Source: an uncultured Oscillospiraceae bacterium (lineage in GTDB: Bacteria; Bacillota; Clostridia; Oscillospirales; Oscillospiraceae). Taken from it: a stretch of 45,709 nucleotides of DNA. The notes beneath the pieces are model-generated. The model saw only the letters and a program-made list of their open reading frames with translations. It was not told the DNA's origin and did not search any database. Below, piece after piece: positions 16,191 through 23,834 of the stretch. The stretch is from the NCBI GenBank assembly GCA_910587505.1, contig CAJULD010000022.1:1-45709 (forward strand), written 5' to 3'. The stretch's first letter is position 1. Each line of letters opens with the position of its first letter. A program made the position numbers and the translations under genes.

Positions 16191-16210
16191 CTTTCGATAT
16201 CTTTCGTTTT
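16191..16210. promoter_or_regulatory. Candidate operator, direct repeats in the cassette leader
   Basis: CTTTCG occurs at 16191 and again at 16201, exactly ten bases apart. The inverted form CGAAAG occurs at 16233-16238 inside the promoter spacer. One-turn spacing around the transcription start is what a regulator site would look like, but no regulator gene is adjacent. Confidence 0.4.
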
Positions 16211-16215
16211 TCTTC

Positions 16216-16244
16216 ATTTTAGCGGAGATCAGCGAAAGTGTCAA
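16216..16244 (-). promoter_or_regulatory. Sigma-A promoter for the iron-sulfur/CooC-like cassette
   Basis: Perfect TTGACA (16239-16244), a 17-base spacer and TAAAAT (16216-16221) on the minus strand. It gives a leader of about 90 bases. The rest of the gap 16118-16484 holds the candidate operator, the ALDH hairpin and no convincing gene. Confidence 0.85.
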
Positions 16245-16431
16245 GAGCGCCGCCGCATTTTTGGCAATCCGCTCTGTTTTGCCTGCGAATTTTATATAAA
16301 ATGCACATACGGCAGGCCATACCGTCAACGCACTAAAAAAATCAGTAGAGGTCAGCGGCGAACATGCGGCGCAGCTGCGCTGTCGTCCCGCAGGCCGACC
16401 TGCTGCACCCCATTTCCCCTTAAATCAACAC

Positions 16432-16473
16432 GCTGGAAGGCCCCGGAGGCGTACGCCTCCGGGGCCTTCCAGC
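16432..16473 (-). terminator. Perfect 21-bp palindrome after the aldehyde dehydrogenase gene
   Basis: Arms 16432-16452 and 16453-16473 are perfectly complementary. On the minus strand it begins 12 bases after the ALDH stop and is followed by GTGTTGATTT, a poor U-tract. Probably a terminator or 3' stabiliser. Confidence 0.6.
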
Positions 16474-16484
16474 CGCTTTCCCGC

Positions 16485-17858
16485 TTACCGCAGGAACAGG
16501 TGCAGCAGTTTCTCATACCGTTTCTTTTGATAAGGCTGATAGCGCATGGGCAGATCCAGCCAGGTCTTTTTATCCACAATGCTCTTGCTGTGGGAGAAGG
16601 TCTCAAAACCCTTCCGGCCATGGTAGGCCCCCATGCCGCTCTCTCCCACGCCGCCGAAGCCCATTTCACTCGTCGCCAGATGAATGACCACGTCGTTAAC
16701 GCAGCCGCCGCCAAACCGGAAACGGGCCATGGCCTCCCGGATACGGGCGCGGTCCTCGGAAAACAGGTACAACGCCAGCGGCTTGGGCTGCTCCGCCAGA
16801 CGGCCATACAGCTCCTCAAACCGGTCGAAGGTCAAAACCGGCAGAACAGGACCAAAAATCTCCTCCTGCATCACCGGATCGCCGCTGTCAACCCGATCCA
16901 GAATGGTCGGGGCGATCTGGAGCGTCTCCGGCGACGACTGCCCGCCTGTGACCGTTTTCTCCGGGGCGATCAATCCCAGCAGCCGCCGGAAATGCTTTTC
17001 ATTGACAATCCTGCCGTAGTCAGGATTTTTCAGGGGGTCCTCTCCGTACTGCCGCCGGACCTCCCCGCACAGCGCCTCCACCAGCCGGTCCTTCACGCTG
17101 CTGTGACAGAGGATATAGTCCGGCGCTACGCAGGTCTGGCCGCAGTTGAGATACTTGCCAAAGACGATCCGCCGGGCCGCCAGAGGCAGCCGGGCCGTCT
17201 CATCCACAATGCAGGGGCTTTTGCCCCCCAGCTCCAGCACTGCCGGGGTCAGATGCTCCGCCGTGTGCCGCAGCACCTCCCGCCCCACGCTCTGACTGCC
17301 GGTAAAGAAGACAAAATCAAATTTTTCATGCAGCAGCTCGGCGTTCTCCCTGCGGCCGCCGGTGACAACCGCCGCATACTCCGGCGGAAAGCAGGTCCCG
17401 ACCAGCTCCGCCAGCAGGGCGCCGGTGGCGGGCGCGTAGGCGCTGGGCTTCACGACGGCGGTATTTCCCGCCGCAATGGCGTCGGCCAGAGGATCCAGCG
17501 TCAGCAGGACCGGGTAGTTCCACGGACTCATAATCAGCGTGTTCCCATAGGGCGAGGGCTTCTGATAGCTCCGGGCCGCAAACTGGGCCAGAGGCGTGGG
17601 AACCCTGCGCTCCCTGGCCAGGCGGCCCACATGGCGGATCATATAGCTGATTTCTCCCCGCACCAGTCCCGTCTCGCACATAAAGCTCTCATATCCGCTC
17701 TTGCCCAGGTCGGCGGACAGGGCCGCGGCGATCTCCGGCGCATAGCGGTCCACCGCGTCCCGCAGCTTTCTGAGCATTTCGAGCCGGAAGGACGCCGGCA
17801 GCGTCCGCCCGGTCTGAAAAAACGCCCTCTGCCGCGTTACAATTTCATGGATATCCAT
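16485..17858 (-). CDS. Aldehyde dehydrogenase, class 3-like (NAD(P)-dependent)
   Basis: Oxidises aldehydes to carboxylic acids. The 457 residues match the short class 3 / coniferyl-aldehyde dehydrogenase type (about 450-470) rather than the 480-500 residue classes. Catalytic motifs are SPWNYPVLL with Asn114, FFTGSQSVG, VLELGGKSP with Glu209, and GQTCVAPDY with nucleophile Cys243; EEIFGPVLPV and HLATSEMGFGGVGESGMG follow. GGGGGCGG precedes the ATG at 17858. A -10 element (TATACT, 17925-17930) with a weak -35 suggests its own transcript. It lies just downstream of the sugar operon's end, so it could oxidise the aldehyde released by the aldolase; that link is inferred. Confidence 0.93.
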   Translation of the reverse strand: MDIHEIVTRQRAFFQTGRTLPASFRLEMLRKLRDAVDRYAPEIAAALSADLGKSGYESFMCETGLVRGEISYMIRHVGRLARERRVPTPLAQFAARSYQKPSPYGNTLIMSPWNYPVLLTLDPLADAIAAGNTAVVKPSAYAPATGALLAELVGTCFPPEYAAVVTGGRRENAELLHEKFDFVFFTGSQSVGREVLRHTAEHLTPAVLELGGKSPCIVDETARLPLAARRIVFGKYLNCGQTCVAPDYILCHSSVKDRLVEALCGEVRRQYGEDPLKNPDYGRIVNEKHFRRLLGLIAPEKTVTGGQSSPETLQIAPTILDRVDSGDPVMQEEIFGPVLPVLTFDRFEELYGRLAEQPKPLALYLFSEDRARIREAMARFRFGGGCVNDVVIHLATSEMGFGGVGESGMGAYHGRKGFETFSHSKSIVDKKTWLDLPMRYQPYQKKRYEKLLHLFLR

Positions 17859-17997
17859 AATTGCCGCCCCCTGTCTGCGTATTTTCCACGCCGCCGCCCG
17901 GTTTGCGGCGGCGCGCCTGAAGCCAGTATATCACATTTTTGCAAAGAATGGGAAATCTTTTTTAAAGTTCTCCTGATATGCTTATAACATACTTAAC

Positions 17998-18034
17998 AGA
18001 ATCCCCGGAGAGCGAAGCGCTTTCCGGGGATTCT
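17998..18034 (-). terminator. Terminator-like hairpin at the end of the sugar operon
   Basis: Arms AGAATCCCCGGA (17998-18009) and TCCGGGGATTCT (18023-18034) pair perfectly, three bases after the aldo/keto reductase stop. The following minus-strand sequence GTTAAGT is only modestly U-rich. Confidence 0.6.
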
Positions 18035-18036
18035 CC

Positions 18037-19020
18037 CTATTGCTCCAGATGGACCGAAATTGCCTGATCCAGCGCGGCGATCTCGCTCTCCGACAGCTCC
18101 CAGTCCATTGCGCCGCAGTTCTGAACTGCGTGCTGCGGCCTGCTGAAGCCCAGAATCGCGGTGTCTACAAACGCCTTCTGCGCGCTCCAGTTGATTGCCA
18201 CCTGAGAGGCCGGCGCGCCATGCGCTTCGCCGATTTCGTCCATAACCTTCAGTACCTCCATGATTCTGCTGAACTTTGGCTCCCTGAAACAGTCATAGAA
18301 GGTCAGGCGGGTATCATTGGGCGCAAACTGCGGCAGGGTTCGGAACGCGCCGGTCAGGATGCCGGAGCCCAGGGAGCCGTAGGTCACAGTTCCGATCCGA
18401 TGTTCCTTCGCCGCCTTCATCACGGGTTCCCATTCTCTGGCAACCATGGAATACTGGAGCTGGATTGCGCCAATATGCGTCAGCCCGTCCGCAGCCAGAG
18501 TGTCCTCCAGCGTAAAATTGGACAGACCGCAGCAGCGGATCTTCCCCTGTTCCTTCAATGTCCGCAGCCCCTCCATGGCCTCCTCCAAAGGCGTCTTTCC
18601 ATCCGGCCAGTGGATGAACAGGATGTCGATATAATCCGTCCCCAGACGCCTGAGCGACTGCTCGCAGCCCCTGACAATCTCCTCCCGCGTCATGGATTTG
18701 CACAGGCTTTTGGGTCCGGCGCTCCGGTCGTAGTCCAGACCGCACTTGGTCGAAAGAATCAGCCGGTCACGAAGGCCCCGAATCGTTTCTCCGATGAGCG
18801 CCTCCGCGTATCCGTACCCGAAATCCGCGGCGGAGGGATTGCCGAACCCGTATACCGGCGCCGTGTCGATGGTGTTGACGCCGTGGTCGATGGCGGTACG
18901 GATTGCGGCGGCGGACTCCTCCCGGGAAATGTCTCCCCAGCCGGCGCCGCCGATGCCCCAGCTTCCCAGTGAAATGGCCGACAGAGTCAGCCCGGTGTCT
19001 CCCAGTTCTTTATAGCGCAT
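18037..19020 (-). CDS. Aldo/keto reductase
   Basis: NAD(P)H-dependent (beta/alpha)8 oxidoreductase of 327 residues. The catalytic tetrad is visible: Asp52 and Tyr57 in NTIDTAPVYG, Lys92 in LSTKCG, and His137 in LFIHWPDG. The N-terminus (MRYKELGDTGLTLSAISLG) and VAINWSAQKAFVDTAILG near the end resemble the YhdN / sugar-dehydrogenase branch. The start is four bases after the mutarotase stop, with GGAG six bases upstream, so the two are translationally coupled. As last gene of the sugar operon, it may reduce the aldehyde product of the aldolase or oxidise the incoming aldose; sequence alone does not decide. Confidence 0.93.
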   Translation of the reverse strand: MRYKELGDTGLTLSAISLGSWGIGGAGWGDISREESAAAIRTAIDHGVNTIDTAPVYGFGNPSAADFGYGYAEALIGETIRGLRDRLILSTKCGLDYDRSAGPKSLCKSMTREEIVRGCEQSLRRLGTDYIDILFIHWPDGKTPLEEAMEGLRTLKEQGKIRCCGLSNFTLEDTLAADGLTHIGAIQLQYSMVAREWEPVMKAAKEHRIGTVTYGSLGSGILTGAFRTLPQFAPNDTRLTFYDCFREPKFSRIMEVLKVMDEIGEAHGAPASQVAINWSAQKAFVDTAILGFSRPQHAVQNCGAMDWELSESEIAALDQAISVHLEQ

Positions 19021-19023
19021 AGC

Positions 19024-20091
19024 TTACTCCATATCCTCAAATTCATAACTGACAAAGCCCTCCCGGCTCTCGCCCGGCTGCAAAACCAGCAGTCCGCTTT
19101 CCGCAAATCCCTTCTCATGCATGTTGATGCCGTCCGTGCAACAGGTCTGGCTTTCCACGCAGAAGGTCTCCGGAAGGCCGTTGTCCGGAAACAGGCCGGG
19201 ATAGGCCTTCACGGAAAAGACCACGACATGCCGGAACTCCCCGCTCATGCGTATCCGCAGCTGCATGCCCCGGCGGGGGTAGCGGATGAACACGCTGTCG
19301 CCCTTCAGGTGGGTAAAAACCGCATCGATACGGATACTGTCCAGGCTCCGGAATTGCCGGAGATCGTATTCCGGGTGTTCCGAAACCGGCAGCAGGTTTC
19401 CGGTGGGCAGCAGGTCCGGCGTCGTTTCGTAGACGTCCGCCGCTTCGACCTTGATTTCTACCGGTTCCGACGGGTCCTCCCGCATGAAGAAGGGGTGCCT
19501 GCAAAGCCCGAAGGGCATGGGTCTGTTTCCCCGGTTCTCCACCCGGTAAGAGAAGCGCATTGCCCGCTCCGTCACGCGGTAGGTCACCGTCAGCCGGCTT
19601 TCAAACGGGAACGCGGCATAATTCTCATCGCCGGGCCGGATATCCAGCCACAGCCGCATTGCGGCGGCGTCCGCGCCGGCGCTGGGCTCCTCATACTGCC
19701 ACTCGCTGTCATAGGCGATTCCGTGGGAGTTCCGCAGCCGGCCAAACTTCCGCATCGTCACCGTTTCCCCCCGGAAGGTAAAGCGGCCGTCCCGGACGCG
19801 GTTCGGCGTGGGATAAGGAATACAGGACCCCCAGGGCGCGGAGAGATACAGATAGGGGTCCCATACCTCGCCGTACAGCTCCACCGGCGCGCCGTGATAC
19901 CACAGGCCGGTGGACTTTGCGCCAATCTCCGGGAAGACCTTAATCTGAATGCGGGGCTCTCCTCCGTCCCGCATCCCCAGCTCATAGCAGGTCAGCGCTT
20001 CCTTTCGCGGATATTCCTCCAGAAAGGGAAGGCTGATTGCCGGCAGATTCTCCATTGGCTTGACGGTTTTCCTGCTGTAAAACGCAGGCAT
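19024..20091 (-). CDS. Aldose 1-epimerase (galactose mutarotase-like)
   Basis: Interconverts alpha and beta anomers of free sugars, speeding entry into catabolism. The 355 residues form a single beta-sandwich domain. Recognisable parts are IPYPTPNRVRDGRFTFRGE, the mutarotase signature (usually PxxNRIxxGxFxxxG), then RLRNSHGIAYDSEW and PFGLCRHPFF, which would hold the catalytic His residues. GGAG precedes the ATG at 20091. It follows the isomerase gene after 31 bases and is coupled to the aldo/keto reductase downstream. It is somewhat divergent, so the sugar specificity cannot be stated. Confidence 0.85.
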   Translation of the reverse strand: MPAFYSRKTVKPMENLPAISLPFLEEYPRKEALTCYELGMRDGGEPRIQIKVFPEIGAKSTGLWYHGAPVELYGEVWDPYLYLSAPWGSCIPYPTPNRVRDGRFTFRGETVTMRKFGRLRNSHGIAYDSEWQYEEPSAGADAAAMRLWLDIRPGDENYAAFPFESRLTVTYRVTERAMRFSYRVENRGNRPMPFGLCRHPFFMREDPSEPVEIKVEAADVYETTPDLLPTGNLLPVSEHPEYDLRQFRSLDSIRIDAVFTHLKGDSVFIRYPRRGMQLRIRMSGEFRHVVVFSVKAYPGLFPDNGLPETFCVESQTCCTDGINMHEKGFAESGLLVLQPGESREGFVSYEFEDME

Positions 20092-20122
20092 GGCATTTTC
20101 TCCTTTCCGGGGCCTGGCGCTC

Positions 20123-21592
20123 TCACCGGCAGGCCCCGGCGTTCACGCTGTCGTGGGTCACGTGACCGATGTATTTGCAGGCTTCCTTCAATACGTCCGC
20201 ATAGCGCCCGTGAACGCCGCAGACATGGTGGATGTAGGGTCCGTAGATCAGCTTTTTCTCCCACGCGGGCCAGTCGCCGGTCTCCACCCAGACATAGTTC
20301 CCGTTGGTCACGGGGCCGTCCACGCCGGTGACCTGGTCCGCAAACAGCAGATATTTTCCATCCGACTGATCCAGGCGGGCCACGGTGATGTCCCCGTGCT
20401 TCAGCTCGAAGAACCCCTTGCAGGAGCAGATTTTCGGATTGCTGCCCTCCCGGCGGATAGAATAGGGGAACGGGCCGCAGTGCCAGAGCAGCTCGGCGTT
20501 GTCGTTGGTGGGGTGACGGACCGTCAGATCGGCGATAAACGGCGCGGACTCTCCCCGTGCAGCCGCCTGGAGCAGCCGCGCCGTAATCGCCGCGTGCAGG
20601 TCGGTCTCGCACGCGGCCACCAGGCCCCGGTCGATCAGATCCCCCAGAATGAAGCACGCCTGGATGCCGAACTCGCCTGACAGATAGGCCCAGCACTCAA
20701 AGGCCAGACAGTCCAGATCGTTGATCCGCGCCAGCTCCTCCAGCGCCAGCTCCACCACCGCAATTTTCTCCAGGACCTCCTCGCCGGCGGCGCTGCAGTC
20801 GAACTTTGCGGCGATGTCCTCCATCCGCTCTTTGATGCGGGGGTCCGGCGTTCCGCCCTCTATGACGCGCCCGCCTGCGGGGAGCTCGATGCCCGCTGCT
20901 GCGCCGATGGTCTCACCCAGACCGCAGCGCAGCTTCGCTGCGACCCGGGTGACCTCCTCTGTCCAGATGGGCGTAATCTCAACGCCGAATTTCTCCATCA
21001 GCTCGCTTTCGTTGACCTTTACAGATAGGAACTGCCGGGGACGGATTCCCACCTGGCCCACCCGCATATGTTTCATCGCCTTCGCCACGGCGGCTACCCG
21101 GATGAATTTATCCAGCCCCTCCTCCAGAACCGGGGATTCCAGCCAGCAGTTTTCGATATATGTAAACGGAACATGGGCCCGCGCCAGCGCCTTTGACGTG
21201 GCAAACAGTCCGCACTGTGTGTCATAGACCCGGAAGGCCTCTCCCTCCGGCGCGGGGTCCCTGGGTCCCCACAGCAGCACGGGGAGCCCCATGCGCTTTG
21301 CCAGCTGGCCGACCGGCTCCTCCTGCCCGAAATTGCAGTGAGGGAAAAACAGCGCGTCCACCGCCTTTTCCCGGAAAAACGCCTCTATTTTCTTCACGTC
21401 GCCGTTTCGCCAGAGAATGCCGCCGGGAATCAGACCGTCGATGCTTACCAGCTCCACATCCGGCAGCCGGGAGAGGATATCCTCCACCCTGCTGCGGATC
21501 TGATCCCGCATGACCTCCGCCGCCGGAACGGGAAACATATCCCGCCGCACCGGAACGTATCCAAGAATAATGGTATGATCTGTCATTTTCAT
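20123..21592 (-). CDS. L-fucose/L-arabinose isomerase-family protein
   Basis: A 489-residue protein resembling the FucI/AraA-like superfamily that interconverts aldoses and ketoses using Mn. N-terminal Rossmann-like parts are TIILGYVPVRRDMFPVP and ALFFPHCNFGQEE. A middle part has RVGQVGIRPRQFLSVKVNES, and a C-terminal beta-rich part has AFECWAYLSGEFGI, IADLTVRHPTNDNAELLWHC and HHVCGVHGRYADVLKEACKY. His and Glu residues in these last stretches could bind the metal. It is shorter than E. coli FucI (591) and fits the generic fucose-isomerase-like group. GGAGG precedes the ATG at 21592. Placed between the ABC importer and the mutarotase, it probably acts on the imported sugar. Confidence 0.82.
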   Translation of the reverse strand: MKMTDHTIILGYVPVRRDMFPVPAAEVMRDQIRSRVEDILSRLPDVELVSIDGLIPGGILWRNGDVKKIEAFFREKAVDALFFPHCNFGQEEPVGQLAKRMGLPVLLWGPRDPAPEGEAFRVYDTQCGLFATSKALARAHVPFTYIENCWLESPVLEEGLDKFIRVAAVAKAMKHMRVGQVGIRPRQFLSVKVNESELMEKFGVEITPIWTEEVTRVAAKLRCGLGETIGAAAGIELPAGGRVIEGGTPDPRIKERMEDIAAKFDCSAAGEEVLEKIAVVELALEELARINDLDCLAFECWAYLSGEFGIQACFILGDLIDRGLVAACETDLHAAITARLLQAAARGESAPFIADLTVRHPTNDNAELLWHCGPFPYSIRREGSNPKICSCKGFFELKHGDITVARLDQSDGKYLLFADQVTGVDGPVTNGNYVWVETGDWPAWEKKLIYGPYIHHVCGVHGRYADVLKEACKYIGHVTHDSVNAGACR

Positions 21593-21617
21593 GTTACCTC
21601 CTGATCGCTGTTTTTAT

Positions 21618-21651
21618 GCAGACCGGGATGGACGGAGCCATCCCGGTCTGC
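21618..21651 (-). repeat. 14-bp hairpin between binding-protein and isomerase genes
   Basis: Perfect arms 21618-21631 and 21638-21651 with no U-tract on the minus strand. Likely an mRNA-stabilising hairpin protecting the abundant binding-protein message. Confidence 0.6.
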
Positions 21652-21665
21652 GGTTCTGTCTGTTC

Positions 21666-22688
21666 TTACTCCTCAGAGGGGCGGAAGAGGTCGATGTTGT
21701 CCATGGTGACCACCGTCACGCCGGTATCGATGCTGCTGGGCAGAGGAACGATCCCGTTTTCCTTCCAGTTGTCATAGGGGTTAAGCAGGCCGTTGGCATA
21801 GGTATACAGCTGGAGAAGCATACTGTAGCCCATTACAAAGTAGTTCTGGGCAATCGTTCCGGTGCAGGTGCCCTCATCCATTTTGGCCAGGACGGAGGGG
21901 TCCGTATCAAAGCCGATATTGACCAGATCCTGATAGCCGAATTCCGTGATTGTCTGCGCCACGCCGATGGTCCCGGTGGCAACGGTGGAAAACACGCCCT
22001 TTACGTTCGGGTAGGCCTGCATGGCGGCGGCAAAGCTGGAGGCGCACTCCGCACTGCTCTCTCCCGCGGTCAGGACGCTGACCACGTTGATATCCGGGCA
22101 GTTGGCCGCCAGATAATCCTGCGCGCCCTGAAGCCGCTCCATATGGTTGAGCTGGCCCACCATTGTAAAGAGAATCACGTCTCCCGCGCCGCCAGTCTGT
22201 TTGGCCAGCTCCGCCGCGCCCGCCTCGCCGGCGGCGTAGTTGGAGGTCCCGATGTACATCAGACGGTCAGACTCCGCGCTGTCGGAATCGAAGCAGATCA
22301 CAGGCGTGCCGCCGGCAACCGTATCGTTGATGCAGTCCACAAAGGCGTTGGGCTCCAGCGGGGAGACGGCGATGCCGGCGGCTCCCATGGCGGCGGCCTG
22401 TTCCACGGTAGCCACCTCCTCTGCGGCAACCAGCGAGCTGGGACCCGCCAGCTCCGCCTGAACGCCCAGATCCGCGGCGGCCGCCTGGAACCCGGCCCAG
22501 CAGGGCGCCCAGAGGGAGAGGGCGGGATAGAAGGTAATCATATAGTAGGTCTGATCCCCGTGTCCCGTGTAAGCGCCGCCGCCGCCGCTGTCTCCGGCGC
22601 CCGGCGCATTTGCGCTGCTGTTGGCGCAGCCCGCCAGCATCCCGGCCGCCATAATCAGCGAAAGCAGTAATGCGATGACTTTTTTCAT
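21666..22688 (-). CDS. Sugar ABC transporter substrate-binding lipoprotein (RbsB type)
   Basis: A 340-residue extracytoplasmic receptor. The signal peptide ends in the lipobox LAGC with lipidated Cys21, followed by a Gly/Ser/Ala linker. Two alternating alpha/beta lobes of the periplasmic-binding type follow (GIAVSPLEPNAFVDCINDTV, TPVICFDSDSAESDRLMYIG, GVFSTVATGTIGVAQTI, NIGFDTDPSVLAKMDEGTC, TGTIAQNYFVMGY). ATG at 22688 (MKKVIALL) is chosen because GGAGG is eight bases upstream and it gives a proper signal peptide; a longer reading from 22742 would not. Encoded after permease and ATPase, with hairpins on both sides, which fits separate control of receptor amount. Confidence 0.94.
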   Translation of the reverse strand: MKKVIALLLSLIMAAGMLAGCANSSANAPGAGDSGGGGAYTGHGDQTYYMITFYPALSLWAPCWAGFQAAAADLGVQAELAGPSSLVAAEEVATVEQAAAMGAAGIAVSPLEPNAFVDCINDTVAGGTPVICFDSDSAESDRLMYIGTSNYAAGEAGAAELAKQTGGAGDVILFTMVGQLNHMERLQGAQDYLAANCPDINVVSVLTAGESSAECASSFAAAMQAYPNVKGVFSTVATGTIGVAQTITEFGYQDLVNIGFDTDPSVLAKMDEGTCTGTIAQNYFVMGYSMLLQLYTYANGLLNPYDNWKENGIVPLPSSIDTGVTVVTMDNIDLFRPSEE

Positions 22689-22748
22689 TTCCTTTTCCTC
22701 CATTTTCTTCATCTGTCCGGGGAAACTGCGCTTCCCCGGCATCTATCA

Positions 22749-22773
22749 ACCGGCTGCGTCCGGCGCAGCCGGT
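22749..22773 (-). repeat. 10-bp hairpin between permease and binding-protein genes
   Basis: Arms ACCGGCTGCG (22749-22758) and CGCAGCCGGT (22764-22773) with a five-base loop and no U-tract. Probably an intercistronic processing or stability element in the 133-base gap. Confidence 0.55.
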
Positions 22774-22821
22774 ACGACCCGCAGGGTATCAGGCTCAATG
22801 ATGCTTTTTCCGGAAAGCGCA

Positions 22822-23817
22822 TCAGGTGGAGCTCTTCAGCCGCTGCCTGTTCCGGCTGGCATGAATCGAGTAGTCGATCACAATGGCCGCCAGAAGGACC
22901 AGGCCCTCGCAAAGCGTCTGCCAGAACACGTCTAGACGGTAAATGACCAGCGCGTTGTTCAGCAGGTTCATCAGAATCACGCCCAGGAACGTGCCCAGAA
23001 CGGAGCCCTCGCCGCCCTTGATGGACGCGCCGCCGATCACTGCCGCGGACAGGACCGTCATCTCCGTTCCGATCCCTGCGTCCGGCGTAGCGGAACCGAA
23101 TCGGGTGGCGTAGAGGATGCCGCTGACGGCGGCCAGGCTCGCCGTGGTGATATAGACGCAGATTTTGACCCTGACCGTGTTGATCCCGGAGAAAACCGCC
23201 GCCTTCTCATTGGACCCGGTATAATACAGCTTCCGCAGGGGCGTGGTGTAGCGCAGCAGGATCTCGGCCACGACGGCGATGACAAAGTAGATCCAGACAA
23301 ACATCTGCAGCCCCATAAACCTGAACTGGGAGAGGTTTTTGAACGCCGGCGTGGTAAGAACCCTGATCGGCAGTCCCGCCGAAATCACATAGACGACGCC
23401 GTGAATCACCTTCTGCATGCCCATGGAGGCAATCAGCGCGTTCAGGCGGATCTTGCCGATCAGCAGTCCGTTAATCAGCCCGAACCCCATGCAGACCAGC
23501 AGCGCCAGCACGGCGGCGAGCCAGATATTGATCCCCTTCTGGGAAAACACCGCCAGCAGCATGCCCGCAAAGCCCATCATCGCGCCGATGGAGAAATCGA
23601 ATACGCCGGTAATACAGGCAAAGGTAATGGCCACCGCCAGAATGCCGTCCGCCGCCAGCCCCAGCAGAACCGACTGAATGTTGGTACTCCGCAGGAAAAT
23701 CGGATTGGTGGCGGACATCAGAATCACCGCCAGCAAAACCAGGACCAGGACCGTGAATTCCCGCGCGCCCGCCAGTTTTTTGAATGTCTTCAAGAACCTG
23801 TTGTTCTTCATTTCCAT
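22822..23817 (-). CDS. Sugar ABC transporter permease (RbsC type)
   Basis: Membrane subunit of a CUT2 (ribose-like) importer, 331 residues with about eight to ten hydrophobic segments. Family features include AVAITFACITGVFDFSIGAM and the coupling region SNEKAAVFSGINTVRVK, then VLSAAVIGGASIKGGEGSV near the end. Translation probably starts at ATG 23817, with AGGAAAGG six bases upstream. A TTG at 23844 overlapping the ATPase stop is an alternative. The homodimer would pair with the ATPase encoded immediately upstream and the lipoprotein downstream. Confidence 0.94.
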   Translation of the reverse strand: MEMKNNRFLKTFKKLAGAREFTVLVLVLLAVILMSATNPIFLRSTNIQSVLLGLAADGILAVAITFACITGVFDFSIGAMMGFAGMLLAVFSQKGINIWLAAVLALLVCMGFGLINGLLIGKIRLNALIASMGMQKVIHGVVYVISAGLPIRVLTTPAFKNLSQFRFMGLQMFVWIYFVIAVVAEILLRYTTPLRKLYYTGSNEKAAVFSGINTVRVKICVYITTASLAAVSGILYATRFGSATPDAGIGTEMTVLSAAVIGGASIKGGEGSVLGTFLGVILMNLLNNALVIYRLDVFWQTLCEGLVLLAAIVIDYSIHASRNRQRLKSST

Positions 23818-23834
23818 ACTGTTCCTTTCCTCTG

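Noticed and set aside
21618..21651. Intrinsic terminator between binding-protein and isomerase genes
   Set aside because: On the coding strand the stem is followed by an A-rich stretch, not U, so it is listed only as a hairpin.
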